Positions 51,120 to 59,378 of a DNA stretch of 61,583 nucleotides are shown piece by piece. Each line of letters starts with the position of its first letter. The first letter of the stretch is position 1. The notes below the pieces were generated by a model. That model searched no databases. It had not been told where the DNA came from and saw only the letters and a list, made by a program, of their open reading frames with translations. The translations under genes were made by a program, and so were the position numbers. The stretch comes from DATKUC01 sp964577375 (GTDB taxonomy: Bacteria; Spirochaetota; Spirochaetia; DSM-27196; DATKUC01): positions 1 through 61,583 of the forward strand of contig CAZNYW010000022.1 in the NCBI GenBank assembly GCA_964577375.1. The letters are read 5' to 3'.

Positions 51120-52156
51120 ATGAGCATGGCATCTCCATAGGAAAAGAAGCGATACCTTCCCTCAACCGCCTGTCGGTACGCCGAAAGCACCCTCGCCTTT
51201 CCGGCGAAGGCTGAAACCAGCATCAGTAGCGTCGACTCCGGCGTGTGAAAATTGGTGAAGATGGTGTCGACGATGCCGAAGCGGTAGCCGGGGTAGATGA
51301 AAATGTCGGTTTCCTGCCAGCCGGTGGCGAGGCTCGAGCCGGTCCAGGCGGACTCGAGGGTCCGCACGGAGGTGGTCCCCACCGCGGTTACCGGCCGCCC
51401 CTCTGTGTGCGCCCGTTCGATCTGCGCCGCAGTTTGCGGGCTGATGTGAAATCTCTCGGTGTGCATTTTGTGGCCGGCGATCTCATCCGACCGGACCGGC
51501 AGGAAGGTCCCCAGCCCCACGTGCAGCGTAACAAAACAGGATTGGAATCCGGACGTTTCCAGCGCCGAAAGCAGCTCCGGCGTGAAATGCAGCCCCGCCG
51601 TTGGAGCTGCGGCGGAGCCTGTTTCGCGGGCATAGACGGTCTGGTACCTGTCGACATCGTCGGCTTCATCCTGTCGCCGGATGTAGGGCGGAAGCGGCAC
51701 GTGACCGTAGGTATCGAGATACCGGTCGTCCACGGCAGGATGGAAATCGACGATTCGGAACTGCCCCTCGACGCCGGAGATCTCGCCCTCTGCCCCTCCG
51801 GGGAAGCGATAGCGGCGTCCGTGACGCTGACGCCTGCTCCTGCTCACCATGCAGCGCCAGCGGGAGGTTCCTGTGTCCTGCTCGAGCGGATCGAGAAGCA
51901 GAAACTCCACCTCCGTCTGGGCTTCCCCTGCCGAACTCTCCGGAACGCCGTAGATCCGCGCCCGGCGCACCTTCGTGTCGTTAAACACGAGCAGACTGCC
52001 CGGTGCGAGTAGCTGCGGAAGGTCGCCCATCGCGTGGTGAGACACCTCGCCGCTCGAGCGGCCGAGAAGCATCAGACGTGACTGACCCCGTTTCTCCGGC
52101 GGATGCTGCGCTATCAGCTCCTCGGGCAGATCAAAGGAGAATTCCCTGGTCTTCAT
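51113..52156 (-). CDS. queA: S-adenosylmethionine:tRNA ribosyltransferase-isomerase
   Basis: A 347-residue QueA that transfers and rearranges the ribosyl group of SAM onto preQ1 in tRNA to make epoxyqueuosine. FDLPEELIAQHPPEKRGQSR, VFNDTKVRRARIYG, PTAGLHFTPELL and HVGLGTFLPVR are typical. Its first 26 bases overlap the end of ruvB, the common ruvB-queA pairing. Tgt, the preceding enzyme of the pathway, is at 24-25 kb. Confidence 0.96.
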   Translation of the reverse strand: MKTREFSFDLPEELIAQHPPEKRGQSRLMLLGRSSGEVSHHAMGDLPQLLAPGSLLVFNDTKVRRARIYGVPESSAGEAQTEVEFLLLDPLEQDTGTSRWRCMVSRSRRQRHGRRYRFPGGAEGEISGVEGQFRIVDFHPAVDDRYLDTYGHVPLPPYIRRQDEADDVDRYQTVYARETGSAAAPTAGLHFTPELLSALETSGFQSCFVTLHVGLGTFLPVRSDEIAGHKMHTERFHISPQTAAQIERAHTEGRPVTAVGTTSVRTLESAWTGSSLATGWQETDIFIYPGYRFGIVDTIFTNFHTPESTLLMLVSAFAGKARVLSAYRQAVEGRYRFFSYGDAMLIQ

Positions 52157-53156
52157 CGGTCCTTCGGTCGATATGCAGATGTTCGTAGGCGAGCGGGGTT
52201 ACCACGCGGCCGCGCGGAGTCCGTTTGAGGAAGCCCTGCTGGATGAGATAGGGCTCATAGAAATCTTCGAGGGTATCGATGCTCTCGCCAATGGATATCG
52301 CGAGCGTCTCCGCGCCGACCGGCCCGCCCGCATATTTTCGGATGATGGTCCGCAGGATCTCCCTGTCGTGGCTTTCCAGGCCCCGCTCGTCGATCTCGAG
52401 CCGTCGGATGCTTTCGGTTACGATGGTCTTCCGGACAATTCCGTCGCCGAGCACCTGCGCAAAGTCGCGCACCCTGCGCAGCAGCCGGTTCGCCACTCTG
52501 GGCGTGCCGCGGGAACAGCGGGCGAGGAGCTCGACAGCATCGTCGTCGACCTCGATTCCCATGATGCCGGCAGAGCGTCTGAGAATCATTGCGATCTCGT
52601 CGAGCGAGTAGAAGTCGAGCCGGACGGTGATGCCGAACCTGCTGTAGAGCGGCCCTGAGACCAGCCCGGCTTTGGTGGTGGCGCCCACGAGGGTGAAGCT
52701 GGGGATGGGGATGCGGATCGTCCGGGCCGAAGGGCCCTGCCCTATCACCCAGTCGATCTCGAAGTCCTCCATCGCTATGTAGAGCATTTCCTCGAGCGCC
52801 GGCTTCAGCCGGTGAATTTCGTCAATGAAGAAGACACTGCCTGCGGCGATTGATGTCAGTATGCCGGCAAGATCCTTCGGTTTGTCCAGTGCCGGCGCGG
52901 AGGTGACTTTGAACTCCGCTCCCATCTCACGGGACATGATGCCCGCGAGGGTGGTCTTGCCGAGGCCGGGGGGGCCATTGAGGAAGACGTGGTCGAGACT
53001 TTCACGGCGCTGCCGTGCTGCCTCGATGAAAACCGACAGATTCTTCTTGAGCGCACTCTGTCCCTGAAAATCGGTGAGGCGTTCGGGCCGCAGCCGCGCC
53101 TCATCGCTGTCGTCCGTGTGAGATTCTCCCTGTAGGAAATGGTCCCGGTCGGCCAC
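52131..53156 (-). CDS. ruvB: Holliday junction helicase motor RuvB
   Basis: A 341-residue AAA+ ATPase that drives branch migration with RuvA. Walker A is GPPGLGKTT, Walker B VFFIDEIHRL, and the arginine finger region GPLYSRFG and the C-terminal winged helix (GGPVGAETLAISIGE) are intact. GTG at 53156 is chosen because GGAG lies 6 bases upstream and family members start at this point. It follows ruvA by 28 bases. Confidence 0.96.
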   Translation of the reverse strand: MADRDHFLQGESHTDDSDEARLRPERLTDFQGQSALKKNLSVFIEAARQRRESLDHVFLNGPPGLGKTTLAGIMSREMGAEFKVTSAPALDKPKDLAGILTSIAAGSVFFIDEIHRLKPALEEMLYIAMEDFEIDWVIGQGPSARTIRIPIPSFTLVGATTKAGLVSGPLYSRFGITVRLDFYSLDEIAMILRRSAGIMGIEVDDDAVELLARCSRGTPRVANRLLRRVRDFAQVLGDGIVRKTIVTESIRRLEIDERGLESHDREILRTIIRKYAGGPVGAETLAISIGESIDTLEDFYEPYLIQQGFLKRTPRGRVVTPLAYEHLHIDRRTDEDQGILL

Positions 53157-53184
53157 AATTTCTCCGCAGCTACAGCTCCAGCTT

Positions 53185-53775
53185 TCAGGAGAGCCGCACA
53201 ATAGTCTCTCGCAGAGCCTCCCGCTCGAGATCCGCGCCCGAGTGGCCCGCGTCCCGCAGCTCCGCGATCACCTCTTTCACAACTTCGGCCGCCTTCCGCC
53301 GGTCGAACCCCATCTCGGCAAGTCCGTCGACGAGCTCCTGCGCATCGCTACCGGCTCCCCCCGCCCTGTCCGGCAAGCTGAGTTTGCCCTTGAGCGTGAG
53401 AATGATCTTTCCTGCCGTCTTTACGCCGACGCCGGGAACCGCGGCGAGCGACTCGGCATCCCCGGCGTCGATGCTCGCGATCAGCCGGTCGAGGTTGACC
53501 CGCGAAAGGATCTTCACCGCCTGACGCGGTCCGATTCCGGCCACCTTCAGGAGGTCGAGAAAGGCGCCCCGTTCCTCCTCGCTCGCAAAACCGAACAGCC
53601 GCATCTGATCCTCGCGGTGGTGGAGATAGACGAAGGCGCGGGTCTCCTGCCCCTGCTCGGGGAAGGAGGTGAGCGACGTCGCGCTCGTTTCGATCTCCCA
53701 CTCGATTCCGCCGGTGAGAATGCGGACAATTCCAGGTCTTTTGTCGCTGACCGTGCCTCGGATTGTGTTGATCAT
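53185..53775 (-). CDS. ruvA: Holliday junction DNA-binding protein RuvA
   Basis: A 196-residue RuvA with an N-terminal OB fold (MINTIRGTV to FVYLHHREDQMRLFGF), tandem helix-hairpin-helix motifs (LLKVAGIGPRQAVKIL and LAAVPGVGVKTAGKIIL) and the RuvB-binding domain III (LVDGLAEMGFDRRKAAEVV). The ATG overlaps the ruvC stop in ATGA; starts further upstream would lie in ruvC. Confidence 0.96.
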   Translation of the reverse strand: MINTIRGTVSDKRPGIVRILTGGIEWEIETSATSLTSFPEQGQETRAFVYLHHREDQMRLFGFASEEERGAFLDLLKVAGIGPRQAVKILSRVNLDRLIASIDAGDAESLAAVPGVGVKTAGKIILTLKGKLSLPDRAGGAGSDAQELVDGLAEMGFDRRKAAEVVKEVIAELRDAGHSGADLEREALRETIVRLS

Positions 53776-54311
53776 CTGTCCGGGTCCTCGCTTCGCGCGT
53801 CTCCGGTCGGTCTTCGTCCGGCGCGCAGAGCGTCGGTCACCTGCAGGGTATTGGCGTGGCATATTGCGGCGGCGAGTGCGTCGGCAGCGTGATCCGGTCT
53901 CGGGATCTCGGGGAGGCCGAGAAGGACGCGCACCATGTCCTGGACCTGCTGCTTCTCGGCGCGGCCCGCGCCCACGATCGCCTGCTTTATTGCCTGCGGC
54001 GGGTACTCGGATGCCTGTATCTGTTTCTGGGCCAGCGCAAGGAGCACGATTCCTCGCGCCTGAGCGACGGGAATCGCGCTTGTGATGTTGCGTGCAAAGT
54101 AGAGACTTTCGATTCCCGCCTCTACGGGTTTGAACTTCGCTATGACAGCCACAAGGCTATCATAAATGAAAAGGAGTCGTTCGCCGACTCCCATGCTGCT
54201 CTTCGTCGAAATTACCCCGTGGTCCCGGTAGACATACCGGGTGCCGTCCGCATCGACGACACCCCACCCGGTATTTGCGAGCCCCGGATCAATTCCGATT
54301 ATGCGTTTCAT
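53772..54311 (-). CDS. ruvC: Holliday junction resolvase RuvC
   Basis: A 179-residue RNase H-fold endonuclease. The active-site residues are Asp7 in IIGIDPGLANTGWG, Glu in GIESLYFARN, and the pair in PDHAADALAAAICH, where His and Asp take the places they hold in Thermus RuvC. It is followed by ruvA with a 4-base overlap and preceded by yebC at 32 bases, a common yebC-ruvCAB arrangement. Confidence 0.96.
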   Translation of the reverse strand: MKRIIGIDPGLANTGWGVVDADGTRYVYRDHGVISTKSSMGVGERLLFIYDSLVAVIAKFKPVEAGIESLYFARNITSAIPVAQARGIVLLALAQKQIQASEYPPQAIKQAIVGAGRAEKQQVQDMVRVLLGLPEIPRPDHAADALAAAICHANTLQVTDALRAGRRPTGDARSEDPDR

Positions 54312-54343
54312 TCATCCGGCGACACCGTTATTCGGTGACGCCG

Positions 54344-55090
54344 TCATTCGGCGTCCGGGTCAAAGTCTTCCGGGATGTCCAGGTTGGTGTAGACCTCCTG
54401 AATATCGTCGTGCTCCTCGAGGTGTTCCACCAGCCGGAGGACCTTTCGTGTGCCCTCGTTGTCGAGAGTGATGTAGGTGTCGGGAATCATCGCGATTTCC
54501 GCGCTCTCGTGCTCGAGCTTCGCGGCTTCCAGCGCCGTCAGGACGGCGTCGAAGTCATCGGGCGCCGTGGTCACCTCGATGCTCTCTCCGCTGGTCACCA
54601 CGTCTTCCGCGCCCGCCTCGAGCGCTTTCTCCAGTATCTGGTCCTCGGTGTATTTCTCCGCCTCGTAAACCACCAGACCCTTGCGCTGGAAGAGGTAGGC
54701 CACACTGCCCGACTCACCGAGGTTGCCGCCGCCCTTGGAAAGCATGCTCCGTACGTCGGCAGCCGTTCGATTCTTGTTGTCGGTGAGGCAGTTGATCAGA
54801 ATGGCGACCCCGCCGGGAGCGTATCCCTCGTAGGTCATCTCGACGTAGTTCACACCCTCGAGCTCGCCGGTACCCTTCTTGATGGCCCGCTCGATGTTGT
54901 CCTTCGGCATGTTGGCCGAGCGCGCCTTCAGGACCGCCGTTCGAAGCCGCGGATTTGCCTCCACGTCGCCGCCACCCATGCGGGCCGCGATCGTCATCTC
55001 TTTGATTATCTTGGTAAACATCTGGCCGCGCTTGGCATCCGCGGCGCCTTTCTTGTGCTTTATAGTCGCCCATTTACTGTGGCCGGACAT
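54344..55090 (-). CDS. yebC: YebC/TACO1-family protein
   Basis: A 248-residue member of the YebC family, starting MSGHSKWATIKHKKGAADAK, with the middle GGVAILINCLTDNKNRTAAD and the acidic C-terminus typical of the longer form. Older work describes a transcriptional regulator of ruvC; newer work links family members to translation of proline-rich stretches. It leads the run yebC-ruvC-ruvA-ruvB-queA. Confidence 0.95.
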   Translation of the reverse strand: MSGHSKWATIKHKKGAADAKRGQMFTKIIKEMTIAARMGGGDVEANPRLRTAVLKARSANMPKDNIERAIKKGTGELEGVNYVEMTYEGYAPGGVAILINCLTDNKNRTAADVRSMLSKGGGNLGESGSVAYLFQRKGLVVYEAEKYTEDQILEKALEAGAEDVVTSGESIEVTTAPDDFDAVLTALEAAKLEHESAEIAMIPDTYITLDNEGTRKVLRLVEHLEEHDDIQEVYTNLDIPEDFDPDAE

Positions 55091-55175
55091 TCTTGCTCCT
55101 TCGTACTGTTGCTGCTTTTATTCGTGTTTTTGCCAGGTTGTACCGGGACGCATACAGTGCGCATAGTACGATAAA

Positions 55176-55205
55176 ACGTTACCACGGCGGGAAACACCGT
55201 GTCAA
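55176..55205 (-). promoter_or_regulatory. Candidate yebC-ruvCAB-queA promoter
   Basis: Minus strand: perfect TTGACA (55200-55205) with TAACGT (55176-55181) after 18 bases, in the 152-base gap behind the signal peptidase. The spacer holds a CACGG/CCGTG inverted repeat. The -10 match is poor. Confidence 0.4.
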
Positions 55206-55242
55206 GATTCCACAGAATGGGGGCCGGACGCGCGGCAGTTGC

Positions 55243-55995
55243 CTATTTCAACAGACCAAACCGTTTGAAGGGAAAGTAGCGAAGCAGGACCTTCTCTCTG
55301 ATGGATGCTCTGCCGACCGTTCCGAAGTAGCGGGAGTCGGTAGCCCCTAGCCGGTCGTCGCCAGCAACGAAGTAGCGGCCGTTTCCCAGCGTTATTTCGG
55401 GCAGGCTCCCCGAGAAGGGAAGATCGTCTTTCCAGCCGGCCGGAAGCCCGTTGCGGTCGATACGGTAGATTCCGTTTGCGAACTGAAACTCCGGGACGAA
55501 GGAGGTCTCACCCCGGGGCCTGACGAGAAAGGTGAAATCCTTCATTCGGATGGTATCGCCCGGAATTCCGATTATCCGGCGAATCATCAAAGGATGGTCC
55601 CACGACGCATCGTTGTGCAGAAGCGACACCTTCTGCAGCGTGAAAAAGCGTACAACCGGGTCGGCAAACTGCAGAAAGACCGACGGTCGCCTGTGGTAGG
55701 GCGGCGTGAGCAGCACGAGGTCGCCGCGCGCGGGAGCCGCGAGCCCCGGGAGATGATTGTCCGAAAAAGGGATTGTCGGACCATAGGTGAGGGGCGTCGT
55801 CACAATACGGTCTCCCGGCTGCAGGGTCGGAGACATGGAAACGGTGTCTACCGTCCGCGCGGTGACGAAGAAATGGGTCACCAGCAGGTAGAAGACCAGC
55901 AGGAGCAGGATAAACCTGATCAACCGCCAGACCGACGACCGGAAGGTGTTCCTCTCGCGGTAGGAAAGATACTCGCGTGCTCTCGGATTGAACAC
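55243..55995 (-). CDS. Signal peptidase I paralogue with an altered catalytic dyad
   Basis: A 250-residue protein of the S26 family. One transmembrane helix (about 23-42) is followed by the nucleophile motif SMSPTLQPGD (Ser53), box D MIRRIIGIPGD and box E GDDRLGATDSRYFG. In box D the position of the catalytic Lys (E. coli YIKRAVGLPGD) holds Arg139. Arg would not be expected to act as general base, so this copy may be inactive, regulatory or use another base. It follows a canonical signal peptidase gene by 9 bases. The Pro-rich insert after box B (about 70-100) is normal for the family. Confidence 0.88.
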   Translation of the reverse strand: MFNPRAREYLSYRERNTFRSSVWRLIRFILLLLVFYLLVTHFFVTARTVDTVSMSPTLQPGDRIVTTPLTYGPTIPFSDNHLPGLAAPARGDLVLLTPPYHRRPSVFLQFADPVVRFFTLQKVSLLHNDASWDHPLMIRRIIGIPGDTIRMKDFTFLVRPRGETSFVPEFQFANGIYRIDRNGLPAGWKDDLPFSGSLPEITLGNGRYFVAGDDRLGATDSRYFGTVGRASIREKVLLRYFPFKRFGLLK

Positions 55996-56004
55996 GGGCC
56001 GCTC

Positions 56005-57006
56005 CTACCGGATTACTCCGATCCGTGACGGTGGCCAGTAACGGAACATCGCCTTTCCAAGCACATGGTCGAGGCCCACCGGACCGAAATAGCGGGCGTC
56101 GCGGGAATTGTCGCGGTTGTCGCCCATCGGAAAGATTCGTTTCGGCGGAACCCACCATCCCATCACGTAGAACTCATATCGGGCCGCAAACCGCCGATCC
56201 TGCGGACTGATGGCGAGAAGCGTCTTGAGCCGGTCCTTATCCAGCTGGAGGCTGTCCGCGTAGGGAATCGAGGAGAGCTGCGTCAGCGAGTTCTGCTCCG
56301 CGGAGGTCAGGGCGAGGCCGGCCTCCTGGATGCCCTCCGCCGCGCCGGCTGCGTGAATCACCTGATAGTCGGCCGGAGAGAGGATTCTGCGGGTGGTATA
56401 GGTCAGCCCGGCGAGCTTCTTGAAATCTGCCTCGCTCATCCACTTTGCCTCGCCCTCGGGCTTGAAGGACATGGTGCCGTCCTCCACTCTCAGCCGGTCT
56501 CCGGCAACCCCTACCGCCCTCTTGATGAGAAAATGGGCGCGGGGTTCCCCCTGCGCATTGCGGTCGATGTCGACAAGCGAGAGGGTGAGCATGTAGAGCA
56601 CCCGCTGGACGATGTCGAAGACGGGGCCTCGGCTGATATAAGAAGGATTCTCGAAGATTATCACCTGAGCGCGCTTTGGCGTGGTCAGCCCGGGCAGCTT
56701 CATCTGTCCCGGGATCAGCTCCGGCCCGAAGATCAGCTTGTTGACGAAGATGCGGTCGTGTGGAAGAAGTGTTGTTTCCATCGACTCGGAGGGGATCTGA
56801 TAGGCCTGAAGAAGGTACTGGTTGATGATCAGGACCACCAGCGCCGCCCAGAGGAAGGCCTCGACCCAGTCGAGCACGGGGTTTTTCTTTTTTTGCTTCT
56901 CTTTGTGGATAGTTTTGCGTCGTTTTCGCCAGGTGAGGAACGATTCGGTGAACTCCTGCACCGCGTCCAGGCGCTTCTCGAGCCGGGATACGCTTTTTGC
57001 GCTCAT
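56005..57006 (-). CDS. lepB: Signal peptidase I
   Basis: A 334-residue leader peptidase from the ATG at 57006. A basic cytoplasmic region (KRRKTIHKEKQKKK) precedes a transmembrane helix (VEAFLWAALVVLIINQYLL). The catalytic Ser75 is in SESMETTLLPHDR and the Lys162 in LIKRAVGVAGD; box E is MGDNRDNSRDARYFGPVG. An insert of roughly 90 residues lies between boxes D and E. It cleaves signal peptides of exported proteins at the outer face of the inner membrane. It precedes the altered paralogue by 9 bases. Confidence 0.94.
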   Translation of the reverse strand: MSAKSVSRLEKRLDAVQEFTESFLTWRKRRKTIHKEKQKKKNPVLDWVEAFLWAALVVLIINQYLLQAYQIPSESMETTLLPHDRIFVNKLIFGPELIPGQMKLPGLTTPKRAQVIIFENPSYISRGPVFDIVQRVLYMLTLSLVDIDRNAQGEPRAHFLIKRAVGVAGDRLRVEDGTMSFKPEGEAKWMSEADFKKLAGLTYTTRRILSPADYQVIHAAGAAEGIQEAGLALTSAEQNSLTQLSSIPYADSLQLDKDRLKTLLAISPQDRRFAARYEFYVMGWWVPPKRIFPMGDNRDNSRDARYFGPVGLDHVLGKAMFRYWPPSRIGVIR

Positions 57007-57069
57007 GAGATAGGACGCTAACAGAAAAAATGAGCAGTGGCAAGGTTGGCCGGTAGCCGGGCCCGCTCG

Positions 57070-57098
57070 TTGACACGTGGCAGTGGAGATTTTATTAT
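57070..57098 (+). promoter_or_regulatory. Strong sigma-70-type promoter for the PEGA/FGE gene
   Basis: Perfect TTGACA (57070-57075) and TATTAT (57093-57098) separated by 17 bases. Transcription should begin near 57105, three bases before the first ATG. Confidence 0.75.
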
Positions 57099-57107
57099 TT
57101 CCACAAT

Positions 57108-58835
57108 ATGAAAAAGAAGGCAAAGTCGAAGCCCTCTGCGGGAAACGGCGCCCGTGGCGGTGAAAACATGCAATCTTCGAGCGCCGCTTCCGAGGACCGC
57201 GTCGTCCTGAAACCGTTTCTCGGCATGAAGCCCGGCGTCTACCTCACTGCGCTGTACGGCACCCTGCTCGCCCTGATCCTGTTTTTCGTGCTGTTTTTTC
57301 CGGGAATCAGGGCCTACGGTTCACAGGTCCGATTTCAGTCGGATCCTTCAGGAGCGTCGGTGCTGGTGGATGGGGTCAGGGTTGGCGCTACGCCTGTAGC
57401 GGTTTTTGTGAAGGCCGGTTCGCATGACGTTACCATCCGGAAGGCGGAATTCGCCGATTACACCGCCAAAGTGTCCATATCCGGACGCCTCGTCGGATCG
57501 CTCTTCTTACCCGCGCGCAAGACCGTCGATGCCAGTCTTTCACTGACCAACGCTACCGCCCTCGAACGGGACGCCGCCTCCCGGTTTGCCTCATGGTCGC
57601 TCATCGGGGAAGCTCACGGTCAGTACCAGTTTCCGCCGGTGCTTACAAATGCAGTCCGGGATCTCTACGGCGGCAGCGCGAGCGGCGACGCCCGCACACC
57701 GGGGAAGGCTGGCGCGCTTCTCACCGCATCGCTCCTGCAGGTGCAGAGCCCATCTCTTCTTCGCGACTATCTGAACGCCGAAGCCATGGATCTGTCGGCC
57801 GGCGGAGCGGCCGGACCCTTGCAGCTGGCCCGGTTGTTTCAGAAAATCATACAACTTAAGAAGAATACTCAGGCCTTCCCGCTCTGGCTTTCGGTTGTCC
57901 TTCCGTCGGATCTGGCGTCGCAGTATACACACTCCGACTGGTACAAGAGCTTCATGTCCGGCTACACCGCAAAGCTCAGGCTTCCGCCCGGCGCTTCCGG
58001 TACTCACGCGCTTCCAGGACCAGGGGAAGTGACGCTCGACGGCATCTCCTTTGTGGGCATCCGGGGAGGCGATTTCATCATGGGCAACGAGGAGACCGGA
58101 CAGACGAGCACCGACCCCCTCCTGGTGCCTGCAAGGGTTTCGCTCAAGAGCTTCTACATCATGCCGACGGAGGCCAGCCGTGCAATGTTCGCACGTTTCC
58201 TGGCCGGTAATCCCTCGTGGAGGCCCGCGGCGCGGTCGACGCTTGCGTCGCAGGGACTGGTAACCGGCAGCTATCTTGCCGGCTGGAGCGCCGGCGGCAC
58301 AGAGCCCGCCGGAACGGGGGATCTGCCGGTCACCGACGTCTCCTACGCGGCGGCGGAAGCATTTGCGAAGTGGCTGACGGCACGTCTTCCCGGCTACCTG
58401 TCCGGCTACGAGGTGCGGCTGCCAACGGAGGCTGAGTGGGAATATGCCGCCCGTCTCAACGACACCACCTCCCAGGAGGGGGTTTTTCAGGACACATACC
58501 CCGCTGCCGGCAGATCGGCCCAGCCGGTCGGCACCGGCGCGGCGGGACGTCTGGGCCTGCGGGATCTGATGGGCAACGTGTGGGAGTGGACAAACGACTG
58601 GTACCGGCCCGCCGAACCCACGCTCTCACTTGTCTCGGCGCAGGGCGACGCCACCGCGGGAACGGCGCTGGCGTCTGCGGATGCCGCGCAGATGCCGGCA
58701 GCCCACAGAACGGTTAAGGGCGGCAGCTTTGCCAACCGGTCCGATATGCTCAGTCCGGCCACGCGCGGCTCACTCCCGCCCGACTGGTGTACGCCCTATC
58801 TCGGATTCCGGCTCGTGATCGCTCCGAAGCGCTGA
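57108..58835 (+). CDS. Membrane-anchored PEGA / formylglycine-generating-enzyme-fold protein
   Basis: 575 residues from ATG 57108, or 555 from ATG 57168 (GGTGA upstream). A Lys-rich cytoplasmic start and a transmembrane helix (about 47-66) lead to an external PEGA domain (72-136, FQSDPSGASVLVDGVRVGAT), a helical middle, and a C-terminal FGE-sulfatase fold (about 309-575) with FIMGNEETG, VRLPTEAEWEYAAR, GLRDLMGNVWEWTNDW and TVKGGSFANRS. The copper-binding Cys pair of true formylglycine-generating enzymes is absent: the segment after GGSF has no Cys. It is therefore probably not a sulfatase activator. PEGA domains are found in surface proteins. smpB follows 16 bases later. Confidence 0.88.
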   Translation: MKKKAKSKPSAGNGARGGENMQSSSAASEDRVVLKPFLGMKPGVYLTALYGTLLALILFFVLFFPGIRAYGSQVRFQSDPSGASVLVDGVRVGATPVAVFVKAGSHDVTIRKAEFADYTAKVSISGRLVGSLFLPARKTVDASLSLTNATALERDAASRFASWSLIGEAHGQYQFPPVLTNAVRDLYGGSASGDARTPGKAGALLTASLLQVQSPSLLRDYLNAEAMDLSAGGAAGPLQLARLFQKIIQLKKNTQAFPLWLSVVLPSDLASQYTHSDWYKSFMSGYTAKLRLPPGASGTHALPGPGEVTLDGISFVGIRGGDFIMGNEETGQTSTDPLLVPARVSLKSFYIMPTEASRAMFARFLAGNPSWRPAARSTLASQGLVTGSYLAGWSAGGTEPAGTGDLPVTDVSYAAAEAFAKWLTARLPGYLSGYEVRLPTEAEWEYAARLNDTTSQEGVFQDTYPAAGRSAQPVGTGAAGRLGLRDLMGNVWEWTNDWYRPAEPTLSLVSAQGDATAGTALASADAAQMPAAHRTVKGGSFANRSDMLSPATRGSLPPDWCTPYLGFRLVIAPKR

Positions 58836-58851
58836 ACGGCGAAGGAACTCT

Positions 58852-59313
58852 ATGGTGGCTGAGGGAATAAAAGTTCTCGGGAACAACAAGAAAGCCTATT
58901 ACGACTATCACGTCGACGACACGCTCGAGTGCGGGATATCTCTGCAGGGGACCGAGGTCAAGTCGATCAAGGATAATCGCTTCTCCTTTTCCGACTCCTA
59001 CGCGCGCATAAGGGACGACGAGTTGTGGCTCATCGGCCTGCACATTTCCGTCTATCCGTTCGGCAACATCTTCAATCACGAGCCGGATCGTGATCGGAAG
59101 CTGCTCGTGCATCGTCAGGAGATAAAACGGCTGCGGAGGCGGGTGGACGAAAAAGGGTTTACGCTCATTCCGCTGAAGTTCTACCTCAAACGCGGGCTTG
59201 TGAAGCTCGAGCTCGGCATCTGCAAGGGAAAGAAGACCTACGACAAGCGCGAGGCAATCAAGGCCCGTGACCAGAAACGTGACGCGGAGCGCGAGTTCCG
59301 TGACCGTTTCTGA
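58852..59313 (+). CDS. smpB: SsrA-binding protein SmpB
   Basis: A 153-residue partner of tmRNA in ribosome rescue. YDYHVDDTLECGISLQGTEV, SYARIRDDELWLIGLHIS and the C-terminal basic tail GKKTYDKREAIKARD are diagnostic. It starts 16 bases after the PEGA/FGE gene. The tmRNA gene is not in the window. Confidence 0.96.
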   Translation: MVAEGIKVLGNNKKAYYDYHVDDTLECGISLQGTEVKSIKDNRFSFSDSYARIRDDELWLIGLHISVYPFGNIFNHEPDRDRKLLVHRQEIKRLRRRVDEKGFTLIPLKFYLKRGLVKLELGICKGKKTYDKREAIKARDQKRDAEREFRDRF

Positions 59314-59378
59314 TAAGGACAGGACCCGAATCGGTCAGGACGGATCGTCCGGACGGACGCCCCGCAAAGGACAAAACA

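Noticed and set aside
59314..59378. tmRNA (ssrA) next to smpB
   Set aside because: The flanking gaps are far too short for tmRNA and contain no tRNA-like ends.
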